DNA of 64,000 bases from Parabacteroides massiliensis (GCF_900155425.1 NZ_LT700189.1:1357787-1421786), one strand, 5' to 3'; counted from the stretch's first letter, positions 26,788 through 36,197 are shown. Program-made: numbers and translations. The notes: generated by a model not told the origin, from the letters alone.

Positions 26788-26834
26788 CGCAAAAGTTTCA
26801 ATAAATATTTTTCGTGAAACTAAAGTTTCAAATA

Positions 26835-27013
26835 GTTTCTGCCTTTGAAACCTTAGTTTCAACCGAGGAAACTTTTGTTTCATCGGTCGAAACTTTTGTT
26901 TCCTCGGTTGAAACTTTTGTTTCGACCGCGAACACTTCAGTTTCGACCGCAGACATTTCAGTTTCGACCGCGAACACTTTTGTTTCGACCGCAGACATTT
27001 TTGTTTCAAAGCT
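26835..27013. repeat. Nine GTTTC pentamers at exact 21-bp spacing
   Basis: GTTTC starts at 26835, 26856, 26877, 26898, 26919, 26940, 26961, 26982 and 27003, every step exactly 21 bp. In the left and middle units the pentamer is followed 7 bp later by GAAAC (GTTTCAACCGAGGAAAC, GTTTCATCGGTCGAAAC, GTTTCCTCGGTTGAAAC), so they are 17-bp palindromes. To the right the unit drifts to GTTTCGACCGCGAACAC and GTTTCGACCGCAGACAT in alternation. Because 21 is divisible by 3, several frames on both strands stay open and mimic seven-residue protein repeats; I do not regard these as genes. The array ends about 30 bp upstream of the promoter box of the downstream phosphatase gene. Confidence 0.92.
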
Positions 27014-27043
27014 TGAAAATAAGAAAGGTTTCCTTTTTTTATT

Positions 27044-27051
27044 TACCTTTG
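27044..27051 (+). promoter_or_regulatory. -7 box for the histidine phosphatase gene
   Basis: TACCTTTG, exact consensus, 20 bp ahead of the ATG at 27072 and 31 bp beyond the last repeat unit. No clear -33, so an activator bound at the array is conceivable. Confidence 0.5.
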
Positions 27052-27071
27052 TTTCCATATAAAAAAGGAAC

Positions 27072-27596
27072 ATGAGTCAGATAGAATTGATCCTGAGCCG
27101 CCACGGCGAGACGGAAGAAAACAAACGACATATTATGCAAGGCCAACTTCCCGGCCACCTGTCGGAACAGGGTAAACAGCAGGCCGAGGCACTGGCTGAA
27201 ATGCTGGACAAGGAAGAATTGGACGTGATCGTGTGCAGCGACCTCGCACGCAGTTATGACACGGCAATGGCCGTTGCCCGGCGGAAAGGATTACAACCGG
27301 TGGCGACACCCCTCCTTCGTGAAATGGACTGGGGCATATATACCGGAAAAATAGCGGATGAAATGGATTTTACGACACTACCCGAAAGCGTGGAGACTAT
27401 AGACGCCTTGTATAAAAGAGCGGGGGATTTTGTCAATTTCCTGAAAAAGGAATTTCCGGGGAAACGGATTCTGGCAATCGGACATGGCGGCTTCAATCGT
27501 GCCATCATCGCGCAGTTAGAGAAACTGCCTACGGAGAAGATACTGACTTTACCGATCATGAAGAACACGGCATGCCTGCGTTTCACGCTGCCGTAA
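27072..27596 (+). CDS. Histidine phosphatase (phosphoglycerate-mutase-like)
   Basis: The 174-aa protein carries the RHGE signature with the phospho-accepting His11 (LILSRHGETEENKRHIMQGQ), the VCSDLARSYDTA motif and the second active-site His in ILAIGHGGFNRAI. At 174 residues it is shorter than glycolytic phosphoglycerate mutases and closer to alpha-ribazole phosphatase/PhoE-like enzymes, which act on small phosphoesters. No cobalamin genes are nearby, so the substrate is open. It stands alone, downstream of the 21-bp array. Confidence 0.88.
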   Translation: MSQIELILSRHGETEENKRHIMQGQLPGHLSEQGKQQAEALAEMLDKEELDVIVCSDLARSYDTAMAVARRKGLQPVATPLLREMDWGIYTGKIADEMDFTTLPESVETIDALYKRAGDFVNFLKKEFPGKRILAIGHGGFNRAIIAQLEKLPTEKILTLPIMKNTACLRFTLP

Positions 27597-27630
27597 TCTT
27601 CAGATGGTCTATTTTTTCAGCAATATGCTT

Positions 27631-28044
27631 TTATATCTGGGGATGAACTACACAGAAAGTACCCGATGATTTGCTAACTAACTTATCATCACAATAAATC
27701 TCACATTCACAAAAGTGGAGATGTCTTCCCGGTTTCACCACATAGCCTTTTGCAATCAATTCTTCTCCCCAAGCCGCCCGTAAAAAGGATATTTTAAGTT
27801 CGGCGGTCAGTACGTCGCGATCCAAAGGCAGCATCGTGTAAGCGGCAAAACCGGCAATCGTATCGGCAAGAGCTGCCAGGACACCCCCATGAATAACACC
27901 GCTATACTGCCGCTGTTCATCGTGCAAAGGCATGCGGGCCTCTACCCTTCCCTCTTCCACCACCGTAAAATCAATTCCTAAATGATTGACATACGGATTC
28001 GTATTCACACGGCTTATCAGCCGTTCCTTTACTTCCTGATCCAT
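27631..28044 (-). CDS. PaaI-family hotdog thioesterase
   Basis: The 137-aa protein has the hotdog-fold motif YSGVIHGGVLAALADTIAGF, with the HGG turn and the Asp of ADT that usually activates water in acyl-CoA thioesterases of the PaaI/YbgC type. The mid-section TAELKISFLRAAWGEELIAK forms the long central strand. It is the last gene of a minus-strand run after xpt (28 bp). The acyl substrate cannot be told. Confidence 0.88.
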   Translation of the reverse strand: MDQEVKERLISRVNTNPYVNHLGIDFTVVEEGRVEARMPLHDEQRQYSGVIHGGVLAALADTIAGFAAYTMLPLDRDVLTAELKISFLRAAWGEELIAKGYVVKPGRHLHFCECEIYCDDKLVSKSSGTFCVVHPQI

Positions 28045-28072
28045 ATATTATATTATCCGGTTCTTTAAATCC

Positions 28073-28639
28073 TTAGCGAAAGGTGATCGTACAATTTTCC
28101 AGGCTGTCGATAATGGCAAGGCTCTCCACACGAACATTCGCTGCATTCAGCACATCGCGTCCTTTTTGAAATGCCTTTTCAATGATAAAGCCCATTCCTT
28201 CCAACTTGGCTCCAGACTGTTTCACCAGGTCAAGTACTCCCATAGCTGCATTGCCATACGCCAGGAAGTCATCTATAAAGAGAATGTGGTCGTCGGGGGT
28301 CAGAAAGTTATTACTGATACACACCGTATAATCGCGGTCTTTCGTAAACGAATGAACAACGGTAGACAACATATTCTCCATCGTCTTCGGCTGTTTTTTC
28401 TTTATGAAAACAACCGGCAGATGCATGATATATCCCACCATGATAGCCGGAGCGATGCCACTTGCTTCTATCGTCACAATTTTATTGATATCTGTATCCC
28501 GAAAACGGTAAATAAATTCTTCTGCCACTTTATAAAGCAACATCGGATCCATCTGATGATTGATAAAACTGTCAACCTTTAAAATTCCACCCGGAAAACA
28601 TCTGCCATCCTGCAGAATACGTTGTTTAAGTAATTCCAT
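28073..28639 (-). CDS. xpt: Xanthine phosphoribosyltransferase
   Basis: The 188-aa enzyme converts xanthine and PRPP to XMP for purine salvage. It matches the Bacillus-type Xpt: [53 protein letters not shown], and the PRPP-binding [20 protein letters not shown]. Length is normal. It starts 2 bp after the NCS2 permease gene, a typical pairing of uptake and salvage. The purine riboswitch that controls this pair in Firmicutes is not seen here. Confidence 0.94.
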   Translation of the reverse strand: MELLKQRILQDGRCFPGGILKVDSFINHQMDPMLLYKVAEEFIYRFRDTDINKIVTIEASGIAPAIMVGYIMHLPVVFIKKKQPKTMENMLSTVVHSFTKDRDYTVCISNNFLTPDDHILFIDDFLAYGNAAMGVLDLVKQSGAKLEGMGFIIEKAFQKGRDVLNAANVRVESLAIIDSLENCTITFR

Positions 28640-28641
28640 TT

Positions 28642-30012
28642 TTATTCTGTTTTATCTTCTTTGACTCGTATCAATACATTCGCGAAAATAGCGGCAAGCC
28701 CTCCGGTCGTGATCCCGGAAGAAAAGATGCCTTTTATAGCTTCAGGTGCCGTATTCAGGATATCCGGCATCAGCTCCACCCCTAAACCAAGCGAAAGACT
28801 GACTGCCAAAACCAAAGTCGCTTTCCGGTTTATTTCCTGCGAGGCGATAATCCGTATGCCGGCAGCCGCAACCGTACCGAACATCAACAAAGTCGCCCCA
28901 CCCAGCACGGGATCCGGCATCAAGGAAAAGACTACTCCGACAATCGGGAACAGTCCCAGCAGCACCAGCATACCGGCAATATAATATCCGACATACCGGC
29001 TGGCAACTCCCGTCAACTGGATAATACCATTATTCTGTGCAAAGATCGAATTGGGAAAAGAGTTGAAAACTCCGGCAATAAAGGAGTTTACCCCATCCGC
29101 CAGCACACCCCCCGAAACACGCTTCAGGTAGCCCTCTCCTTCTATTGACTTACCTGAAATCATCGAGTTGGCCGTCACATCGCCGGTAGCCTCGATCGCC
29201 GTAATCAGATACACCAGACCAATAGCGACAAAGGCGGAAAAATTCAGGTCCAAACCATATTTGAAAGGCATCGGGATATTGAATCCCATCAAACTTTGCG
29301 AAGAAGCGGCTGCCATATCGACCATACCGAGAAAGTAGGCCAGCACATAACCGATACACAATCCCAACACAATCGAACTCATACGAAGGTATTTGTTCTT
29401 GCACCGGTTAAAGAACAAGACACTCAATAATACTATCGCAGCCACCCCTATATTCCGGATGCTTCCGAACGTTCCGTTATCCATCGCGCCATACCCGCCG
29501 CCACAAGAAACGACTCCTACCTTGATCAGGCTAAGCCCGATCAGCAGCACCACGATACCCGATACCAGCGGAGTAATGATGGACCGCATATACTTAAATG
29601 TCCGGCTAATCACCATCTCGATCGGAGCAGCCGCAATACACGCCCCGAATATAAGAGGTAATCCACCTGCCAACCCTGCCGTTATGATCGGGCCGATAAA
29701 AGAAAAACTCGTCCCTTGGATACAAAGCAACTTCGCTCCTACCGGACCAATCCGACGACATTGTATGAATGTCGAGACACCGGAAGCAAAAAGAGCCATC
29801 GAAACCAAGAAACCGGTCGTTTCAAGATCCAGTTTCAAGGCACCGGCAATAATCAACGGCGGAGTAATGATCGCCACAAAGATCGCTAACAAATGTTGTA
29901 AAGCAGCAAACATTGCTTCCTTAAAAGGAGGACGGTCGTCTATACCGTAAATCAGATCGGTTTTTCCAACTGGCTTAATCGTTTCATCCAGTTCTTTCGG
30001 GTTCAAATTCAT
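28642..30012 (-). CDS. Xanthine/uracil permease (NCS2 family)
   Basis: The 456-aa inner-membrane protein has about 14 hydrophobic segments and NCS2 signatures: [20 protein letters not shown] in the first half and the substrate motif region around [20 protein letters not shown] (the conserved Glu of TM8), then [20 protein letters not shown]. Proximity to xpt, 2 bp apart, makes xanthine the likely substrate. It is probably expressed together with the secreted phosphatase gene upstream (15 bp). Confidence 0.92.
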   Translation of the reverse strand: MNLNPKELDETIKPVGKTDLIYGIDDRPPFKEAMFAALQHLLAIFVAIITPPLIIAGALKLDLETTGFLVSMALFASGVSTFIQCRRIGPVGAKLLCIQGTSFSFIGPIITAGLAGGLPLIFGACIAAAPIEMVISRTFKYMRSIITPLVSGIVVLLIGLSLIKVGVVSCGGGYGAMDNGTFGSIRNIGVAAIVLLSVLFFNRCKNKYLRMSSIVLGLCIGYVLAYFLGMVDMAAASSQSLMGFNIPMPFKYGLDLNFSAFVAIGLVYLITAIEATGDVTANSMISGKSIEGEGYLKRVSGGVLADGVNSFIAGVFNSFPNSIFAQNNGIIQLTGVASRYVGYYIAGMLVLLGLFPIVGVVFSLMPDPVLGGATLLMFGTVAAAGIRIIASQEINRKATLVLAVSLSLGLGVELMPDILNTAPEAIKGIFSSGITTGGLAAIFANVLIRVKEDKTE

Positions 30013-30027
30013 ACTTCTATACGTCTG

Positions 30028-31896
30028 TTACAAATTCAATTCTTTTAATGTTTCCCCTTTCGTATTCAGCACACGAAGAGTCATTTGTTTTCCTTTCTTC
30101 TGCAAAACCATCACCGTAGCGCCATCCATCCGGTAACCGCCTCCCACGATGACAGGATAACCGTTGCCATTCGCACCTTTGGGAATATAAGCAAAACGAT
30201 GAGTGTGCGCATTTAGACCGACTGCAAACGGAGCTTTCTCAAGAAGTGCTCCCCACTCGTCACGACAAGGATTATACGAATCATAATCATCTCCTCTTCC
30301 AAAGATTGGGACATGATGGATCAGCACCCGTTTGGTTGCTTTCTTGAAAGCCTTGGACGCCAACTCTTCCTTGAGGAAACCCGCCTGTGCCTTACGCAAG
30401 TCCGAAAAATCGTTCAACCCATAATACACCCAATGCGTATCCGGCTTGTCTTCACCGCAATCCAACATGACGAAACGCGTATCACCCCAGTTGAAAGCAC
30501 CGTAAGTCTTATCGCCCACATAGTCGAAAAGGCTGCGCAAGCCGATCGAATAGGCATTGCGTATTTCATGGTTTCCGCGGATATAGAATACAGGAACCCG
30601 ACTGGCTCCAACCGTTTCATTCAGTTCGCTGAGAAAATGGGTCGCCTCGTCATGGTTGGCCGGGTCATCGATGCAGTCGCCATTAAAAATAACAAAATCA
30701 TATTTCAAATCCTTCACCTGTCTATATAACGCCTGCAAAGTCTCGGAATGTTTGTGCAGATCGTTAAATATAATGGCAGTAAAATCGGTATCTGTCGCAG
30801 CAGGCAAGGTAAAAGTATGGAAATCGGAGACGGCCGTTTCGCCAAACACCTTCTTATAAGCCTGATAAAGCATGATTTCCTGCGAACAAATCCGATAATA
30901 ATAGGTTTTTCCCGGTTCCAAACCGTCCAACCTGATTTTATTTTGCAGACCGTTGCAGATCACTTGCCCGTCCACAATCGTACGAGCCCTTTGCAGATGT
31001 TCCTTATCGGTTCCATATTCCACCCAACTATAAGTAGGGACAGTAGTCTGCCACATGACCGTAATCCCGTTTCCTACGGGATTCTGCAAGTAAGGTTCCG
31101 TACGGAATATCTTGGCTGCAGGTTGGTTGAAGATAATATCCGTAAGGACCGGACGATGGTCGGAAGCAGCCGGTTCGTCCCATACACGGGCTGAAATACG
31201 GGTAAAGGCTGTCGTATCTTTGGCATAGGCAGCGATGTAATCAATTGTTTCGTCGGGTTTATCCGCCGGGAAAGTAGGTTTCTTCGTATCCGTCAGAATC
31301 ACAAAATCGTTCTGTAACTGCCGGATAAATTCCGAATCGGGATGTGCATTCATATCACCGGCAATAAAGAAAGGCTTGTTTGCCGAAGCCGCCACCTGCT
31401 TGATGACCGGCAGGGAAAGCATCCGGTCTTCCTCCGTCAGCGAAAGATGCGTACAACAGTAGATATACTTTTCAAATTCCACGACAAGCAGTGCACGGGC
31501 TTCTTCTCTTCCCGGCAAGGACAGGTAGTGATAACCGAGGGGCTTCTCCTTGCTCAACATACCGATTCCGTACTTTCCACCGTCATAATCGATTGCCGGA
31601 GCGTACATATGATGCATCAAAGTGAGTTCGGCAATTTCGCGCAAGACATCTTTTCCTCCGCTACGGCCTGTCACACTGTCAATCTCCTGGACAGCCACGA
31701 CATCCGGACAAACCTTATTAATCACTTCCGCCGTACGCCGGAAATCGGCCACATTGTCCATTCCCCTGCCACTACGGATGTTATAACTCATAATACGCAA
31801 CGTATTATTCTCGCGCTCGCTTCTCTCCTTAGAATGGATTCTCCCCAGAGGCAACAGCAATATCAATACTGCAGCCAACCAAACCGCCTGTTTCAT
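30028..31896 (-). CDS. Secreted fusion: endonuclease/exonuclease/phosphatase plus metallophosphoesterase
   Basis: The 622-aa exported protein (signal MKQAVWLAAVLILLLPLGRI) joins two hydrolases. The N-terminal EEP domain (about residues 30-275) has SYNIRSG, VVAVQEIDS, AGDMNAHPDS and AASDHRPVLT. A short fibronectin-like purple-acid-phosphatase-type domain follows (IFRTEPYLQNPVGNGITVMW). The C-terminal calcineurin-like domain has the metal ligands IIFNDLHKH, FNGDCIDDP, YIRGNHEIRN, LIHHVPIFG and GLNAHTHRF. The frame is open from 31983, but a promoter box at 31932-31925 falls inside that part, so the start is 31896. It is 15 bp ahead of the xanthine permease and could release phosphate and nucleosides from nucleotides outside the cell; that link is inference. 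Confidence 0.87.
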   Translation of the reverse strand: MKQAVWLAAVLILLLPLGRIHSKERSERENNTLRIMSYNIRSGRGMDNVADFRRTAEVINKVCPDVVAVQEIDSVTGRSGGKDVLREIAELTLMHHMYAPAIDYDGGKYGIGMLSKEKPLGYHYLSLPGREEARALLVVEFEKYIYCCTHLSLTEEDRMLSLPVIKQVAASANKPFFIAGDMNAHPDSEFIRQLQNDFVILTDTKKPTFPADKPDETIDYIAAYAKDTTAFTRISARVWDEPAASDHRPVLTDIIFNQPAAKIFRTEPYLQNPVGNGITVMWQTTVPTYSWVEYGTDKEHLQRARTIVDGQVICNGLQNKIRLDGLEPGKTYYYRICSQEIMLYQAYKKVFGETAVSDFHTFTLPAATDTDFTAIIFNDLHKHSETLQALYRQVKDLKYDFVIFNGDCIDDPANHDEATHFLSELNETVGASRVPVFYIRGNHEIRNAYSIGLRSLFDYVGDKTYGAFNWGDTRFVMLDCGEDKPDTHWVYYGLNDFSDLRKAQAGFLKEELASKAFKKATKRVLIHHVPIFGRGDDYDSYNPCRDEWGALLEKAPFAVGLNAHTHRFAYIPKGANGNGYPVIVGGGYRMDGATVMVLQKKGKQMTLRVLNTKGETLKELNL

Positions 31897-31924
31897 TTTA
31901 TCGCCAGATTTATAGATTAGGACA

Positions 31925-31956
31925 CAAAAGTAACAACTTTCCATGAGTCCGACAAG
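31925..31956 (-). promoter_or_regulatory. Promoter of the phosphatase-permease-xpt-thioesterase run
   Basis: On the minus strand CTTG (31956-31953), 20 bp, TACTTTTG (31932-31925), 28 bp ahead of the ATG at 31896. The -33 differs from TTTG by one base. Confidence 0.55.
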
Positions 31957-31995
31957 ATAAATCATTGTCGGGCCTCCATACACCGATATTTTATT

Positions 31996-33039
31996 TTACA
32001 ATAACGAAGAAGAGGATTCTTTAAATATGCCATCCAACGTCCGTATCATCTCGTCGATATCCTCATCCGTCGTGTCCCATGAAGTAACAAAGCGCGCCTC
32101 ATTGGCCTCTTCATTCCACATATAAAAGAAATATTTTTCTTGCAATTTCTTTAATGGTTCCGTAGGAATGGTAAAGAAAAGCTGGTTGGATTCTATTTTC
32201 TGGGTAAACCGTATCTGCGGATACTTTTTCAAGGCTTCTGCCAACCGGTAAGCACGATTGTTGGCATTCCGTGCGTTTTCCAGCCACAGGTCATTTTCCA
32301 GATAAGGGATAAACTGGCAGGAAAGATAGCGTAGTTTGGAAGCCAATTGAGCAGATTGCTTTCTAAAATACTGCAAATTCCCGGTTATCTCCGGACGGAA
32401 AGAAACGACCGCTTCCCCCATCATCATTCCATTCTTGGTTCCTCCCAAACTAAGGATATCCACCCCGGCATCGACAGTCACCTCACGCATCGAACAATTC
32501 AGGTAAGCACAAGCGTTTGCCAGACGTGCCCCATCCATATGCAAATACATATCATAAGCATGCAACAGATCGGCAATTGCCTTTACCTCCTCGATCGTAT
32601 AAACCGTCCCCAGTTCGGAAACTTGTGAAATATAAACGGCTTTCGGTTGCGAATGATGGCAGACGCCGAAATTATGCAGGTGAGATTTGATCAATTCCGG
32701 CGTCAGTTTTCCATCCCGAGTCGGAATCGTCACGACAGCACAGCCGGTCATACGGGCAGGAGCGCCACACTCGTCCACATTGATGTGAGCCGTTTCAGCA
32801 CACAAAATACTATTGAACGGACGTGTCACAGCCTGCAATGCCACAGAGTTGGCACCCGTTCCGTTAAAAACAAAAAAAGGCGATGCCATTTCGCCAAACA
32901 CGTCTTTTATTTTCGCAGTAGCAGCTGCTGTCCAAGGATCATCGCCATATCCTGCCGCATGATTATCGTTCGCCTTTATTACGGCCTCCATCACCAAAGG
33001 ATGAACTCCTGAATTGTTATCACTTGCAAAACTTCTCAT
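31996..33039 (-). CDS. ltaE: Low-specificity L-threonine aldolase
   Basis: The 347-aa PLP enzyme splits threonine or allo-threonine to glycine and acetaldehyde. The N-terminus (FASDNNSGVHPLVMEAVIKA) and the PLP sites fit: Asp169 (LHMDGARLAN) pairs with the cofactor ring nitrogen, and Lys202 (LSLGGTKNGMM) forms the Schiff base. Length is as usual. A TACTTTTG box lies on the minus strand at 33067-33060. It is separated from the phosphatase gene downstream by that gene's own promoter. Confidence 0.94.
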   Translation of the reverse strand: MRSFASDNNSGVHPLVMEAVIKANDNHAAGYGDDPWTAAATAKIKDVFGEMASPFFVFNGTGANSVALQAVTRPFNSILCAETAHINVDECGAPARMTGCAVVTIPTRDGKLTPELIKSHLHNFGVCHHSQPKAVYISQVSELGTVYTIEEVKAIADLLHAYDMYLHMDGARLANACAYLNCSMREVTVDAGVDILSLGGTKNGMMMGEAVVSFRPEITGNLQYFRKQSAQLASKLRYLSCQFIPYLENDLWLENARNANNRAYRLAEALKKYPQIRFTQKIESNQLFFTIPTEPLKKLQEKYFFYMWNEEANEARFVTSWDTTDEDIDEMIRTLDGIFKESSSSLL

Positions 33040-33188
33040 CTCAGTTTAAAATTTTGCGCCAAAAGTAATAAAAATATTTGCAAATATGACATTTTTTCCG
33101 AAAGTACGAACTATCAGCGACAATTTTGTAATATAAAAGAGGATGCAAGTGCATAATTCAATAAAAAACAGCATCAAACAATGAAAAA

Positions 33189-34016
33189 TCATAGTGCCGA
33201 TTCCGTACTTGCGGGCGAGTAACCGAACTTCGCCTTGTAGCTACGCGAGAAAAAAGCCACGCCGGAGAAACCGACCTCCATCGCCACATCCTGTATCTTC
33301 CTTTTTCCCTCCGAAAGCATCCGGTGGGCTTCTGAAAGCCGCTTGTCTATCAGCCATTTCTGCGGAGAGGTGTTCGTCACTTTCTTGAAATCGCGCTTGA
33401 ACGTGGAAAGGCTACGCCCTGTATAGTTTGCCAGTTCCTCCATGCTGAGATCGTACATATAATTCTCGTTCATGAAAGCCATAAGGTCTATTTTCCACGG
33501 TTCGGTGAAATCGAACAGAGATGCGTAAACGTTCTTGTCTGTCTTCAGTACGACACGCAACCCTTCGTTTATTTTCAGTTTTATCCATTCCTCATCGGGA
33601 GCGGTAAGGGAATCATAATAGGGACGTATCGACTCGAAAAGGCTGACCACATCGGGACGGACGGGGATTTTCAACACGCTTGCCTTGCTACGTTTGGCAT
33701 CAGTGGGCAAAGAGTCCTTGTCCATCTTTCGATAGTAGTCCATCAAGAAATTCCGGGAGAACGCCAATGCCACGGAAGTATACGGCTTGCCGTCCTTCGC
33801 GCAATGTTTGTGCATACTGACACGGTTGTCTTTCCGGACAAAAGCACACTCCCCTTCATGGAAACGGGTAAACCTCCCGTTTTCCTCTATTTCCATCTCA
33901 CCTGAATGCAGATAAAACAGTGTATGATCTTTGACTGTAAAGGTACATACCCTGTCTGTTTCGTGCAGATAGGTGAGAAATATGTTCGAGTAGTTTATTA
34001 TCTTATATTCTTCCAT
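33189..34016 (-). CDS. AraC-family transcriptional regulator
   Basis: The 275-aa protein has an N-terminal cupin-like domain (LFYLHSGEMEIEENGRFTRF) and a C-terminal double helix-turn-helix (MEELANYTGRSLSTFKRDFK and IQDVAMEVGFSGVAFFSRSY), ending FGYSPASTESAL. The frame opens at 34088, but a promoter box at 34040-34033 lies inside that extension, so the Met at 34016 (MEEYKIINYSN) is preferred. It is divergent from the DUF418, alcohol dehydrogenase remnant and esterase genes. Regulators of this type are often found next to oxidoreductase/esterase pairs, which suggests that it once controlled them. Confidence 0.88.
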   Translation of the reverse strand: MEEYKIINYSNIFLTYLHETDRVCTFTVKDHTLFYLHSGEMEIEENGRFTRFHEGECAFVRKDNRVSMHKHCAKDGKPYTSVALAFSRNFLMDYYRKMDKDSLPTDAKRSKASVLKIPVRPDVVSLFESIRPYYDSLTAPDEEWIKLKINEGLRVVLKTDKNVYASLFDFTEPWKIDLMAFMNENYMYDLSMEELANYTGRSLSTFKRDFKKVTNTSPQKWLIDKRLSEAHRMLSEGKRKIQDVAMEVGFSGVAFFSRSYKAKFGYSPASTESAL

Positions 34017-34032
34017 GCCTCGTTCTTTTCCA

Positions 34033-34040
34033 CAAAGGTA
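34033..34040 (-). promoter_or_regulatory. -7 box for the AraC gene; remainder of a 328-bp gap
   Basis: On the minus strand TACCTTTG, exact consensus, 17 bp ahead of the ATG at 34016. The gap 34041-34344 is AT-rich and shows nothing else I can name apart from the likely plus-strand promoter region of the DUF418 gene, without a clear consensus. Confidence 0.45.
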
Positions 34041-34344
34041 GCTAAAAAAGAATAGATTAGAGGATAAACCCGAATTTCTTTTCAACATGATATACTGTCT
34101 TATTGTGATACTGCAAATTTAGCGACCAGAAACCAATGAGGCTTGACTGTGCAGTTCATTTTTGTTGTTTAAGAAGTTCACAAGTCATTTGAGCTTCACA
34201 GAAAAAAACAATGGACTTGACAGGAAAATCCTTTCCTCCTATTCGCCCTAACTTTGCCACCGACAAACAAAGGAAACGAGAAAAATTTTAGGCACATTAC
34301 CTGTGAGTATTATGAAATATTTAACAATAATAAAACGATGAATC

Positions 34345-35607
34345 ATGGAAAAAGTATCATTATCCACACCATTAGGTCGTATTACGGTCATTGACGCATT
34401 GCGCGGATTTGCCTTGTTGGGCGTTGTGCTTGTACACATGACGCAGCATTATGGCATCTTTTCTTTCTCGAACAGAGGGATGAGCGAACCATTATCCCCC
34501 GCTTTTGACGAGTTTGTCCGATGGCTTACAGCGAATGTCTTGTCCGGACGTTTCATTAATATCTTCTCTTTCCTTTTCGGATTGAGTTTTTTCATCCAAA
34601 TAGACAGAGCTAAGAGAAAGGGGATAGATTTTCATAAACGATTTGTTTGGAGGATGATTATCCTGTTTGTGATTGGTATCGTTGGTAACTGTTTTTATAC
34701 AGCGGATATTTTACCCATTTATGCGATACTCGGAATAGTCCTTGTTTTTTTGTCAAGATTCAAGAATCAGGTATTAGTCGTAATAACAGCATTGCTGTTG
34801 CTGGGTACTCCGAGATTGTTGATGGTAGGATATGACCGATTAAACCAAACAGAGTTGGTGCAAAACGGCATACAAAGAACATCAGAGGAGCGTCCGTCCG
34901 TCAGACCATCTATGCAAATGGAGAAACCATCGTTCATCAATTCAGCCAAAAACAACCTGACTAATGGCTTGGAGATGAAAATGAATATCCAATTCGGGAA
35001 ATATGGTCGTGGCTATCTCACGATGGCTCTTTTCATCTTAGGTTTGATAGCAGGACGTTTCCGTTTCTTTGAAACAGTACATGAGCGGAAAAAGAGAAAT
35101 GTTTTATTATTCATAGGATTTACGTTAGGAACGTTGCTGATAGATGGGCTTATTAAATTATTCCCCGCACATAATGTAGGCTATTTCACTTTTATGATGC
35201 CGAATGTGGAAGTAACGCCGTCATTACTAATGGTGGCAATGTTGGGTGACATTAGTACCGTGTTATTTTCCGGAGCGTTGGTCATGGGATTTATTATCTG
35301 TTATCATCTGAACGGTATCGGGAAATATTTGAATGTATTATCACCTTACGGACGAATGGGGTTAACCAACTATGAATTGCAAAACATCACGGGTTGTCTT
35401 GTATTCTCTCCGTGGGCGTTCGGTACTGTCTTCGGTAATTGGGGAGCAACGGAGGTCTTCCTACTGGGATTGAGCATTTATATTTTGCAAATAGTAATTA
35501 GCAGGTACTGGCTAAGATCCTTTCTGTATGGTCCGTTGGAATGGCTATGGCGTTCGGCAACCTATTTACAAAGACAGCCGTTAAAAAAATCCAGCAAAAC
35601 ACATTAA
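34345..35607 (+). CDS. DUF418-family membrane protein
   Basis: The 420-aa protein begins with the family motif RITVIDALRGFALLGVVLVH and has about ten hydrophobic segments, including NVLSGRFINIFSFLFGLSFF, a basic loop (KRKGIDFHKRFVWR) and the C-terminal DUF418 block (YGRMGLTNYELQNITGCLVF, then FGNWGATEVFLLGL). Function of the family is not known; the layout resembles acyltransferase-3-like membrane enzymes. Codon use is more AT-rich than in the neighbouring esterase and dehydrogenase remnant, so the genes of this patch may have different histories. Confidence 0.85.
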   Translation: MEKVSLSTPLGRITVIDALRGFALLGVVLVHMTQHYGIFSFSNRGMSEPLSPAFDEFVRWLTANVLSGRFINIFSFLFGLSFFIQIDRAKRKGIDFHKRFVWRMIILFVIGIVGNCFYTADILPIYAILGIVLVFLSRFKNQVLVVITALLLLGTPRLLMVGYDRLNQTELVQNGIQRTSEERPSVRPSMQMEKPSFINSAKNNLTNGLEMKMNIQFGKYGRGYLTMALFILGLIAGRFRFFETVHERKKRNVLLFIGFTLGTLLIDGLIKLFPAHNVGYFTFMMPNVEVTPSLLMVAMLGDISTVLFSGALVMGFIICYHLNGIGKYLNVLSPYGRMGLTNYELQNITGCLVFSPWAFGTVFGNWGATEVFLLGLSIYILQIVISRYWLRSFLYGPLEWLWRSATYLQRQPLKKSSKTH

Positions 35608-35632
35608 AATTTATACAGAATAAGGAATAGGA

Positions 35633-36196
35633 GTGCTTATTTTCAACGTTCTAAAACCTTATTTGACATATTGTCTATTGTTCCACGGTGGGGAGATAAC
35701 GATGGGCGGCTACTCGAACAACATCGTGGTGGACGAGCATTTCGCTGTGAAGATTCCCGAAGGGGCTGACCTGAAGCGTATAGCCCCGCTGCTTTGCGCC
35801 GGAATCATCACCTATTCGCCCATCATGTTCAGCCACGTGAAGAAAGGCGACAAGGTGGGCGTGGCAGGTTTCGGAGGATTGGGACACATGGCGGTGCAGT
35901 ACGCCGTATCGCTCGGGACGGATGTTACCGTGTTCGACGTCACGGAAGAGAAGCGAGAGGATGCCCTGCGCATGGGGGCAGCCCGCTATGTGAACGTGAA
36001 CAATCCAGAAGAACTGAAAGGATTGAACAACACGATGGACTTCATCATTAGCACTATCCCTGCCCGTTACGAGCCGCTGATGTACGTCTCCATGCTCAAG
36101 AAGGACGGCGAGCTTGCCATCGACGAAGCCTACCGTAAGGTGGCTGCCGGAGAAGTGAAGTTCCGCTATGTGATAGATATGTCAACGTTAAAATAA
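35633..36196 (+). pseudogene. Zinc-type alcohol dehydrogenase remnant (two deletions)
   Basis: The frame encodes the nucleotide-binding half of a cinnamyl-alcohol-dehydrogenase-like enzyme. Recognisable family sequence starts near HGGEITMGGYSNNIVVDE (about 35681) and goes through the cofactor motif GVAGFGGLGHMAVQYA. About 130 N-terminal residues, including the catalytic zinc site, are missing and replaced by 15 unrelated residues. A second loss is internal: MLKKDGELAI runs directly into DEAYRKVAAGEVKFRYVIDM, where family members such as YahK have about 45-50 more residues; the join is near 36118-36123. The frame is otherwise intact and GC-rich. It cannot be an active dehydrogenase. The esterase ATG follows 1 bp after its stop. 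Confidence 0.82.
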
Positions 36197-36197
36197 A

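Noticed and set aside
26835-27013. CRISPR array
   Set aside because: Units are 21 bp in total without unique spacers of 30 bp or more, units vary, and no cas genes are present.
26728-27075. Repeat proteins with seven-residue units in several frames on both strands
   Set aside because: They arise from the 21-bp DNA period, which keeps many frames open. The same DNA cannot sensibly encode all of them, and no start site or promoter supports one.
28640-30027. Purine riboswitch for the xanthine genes
   Set aside because: Gaps around xpt and the permease are 2 and 15 bp, too short for the aptamer, and no matching core was seen upstream of the phosphatase gene.
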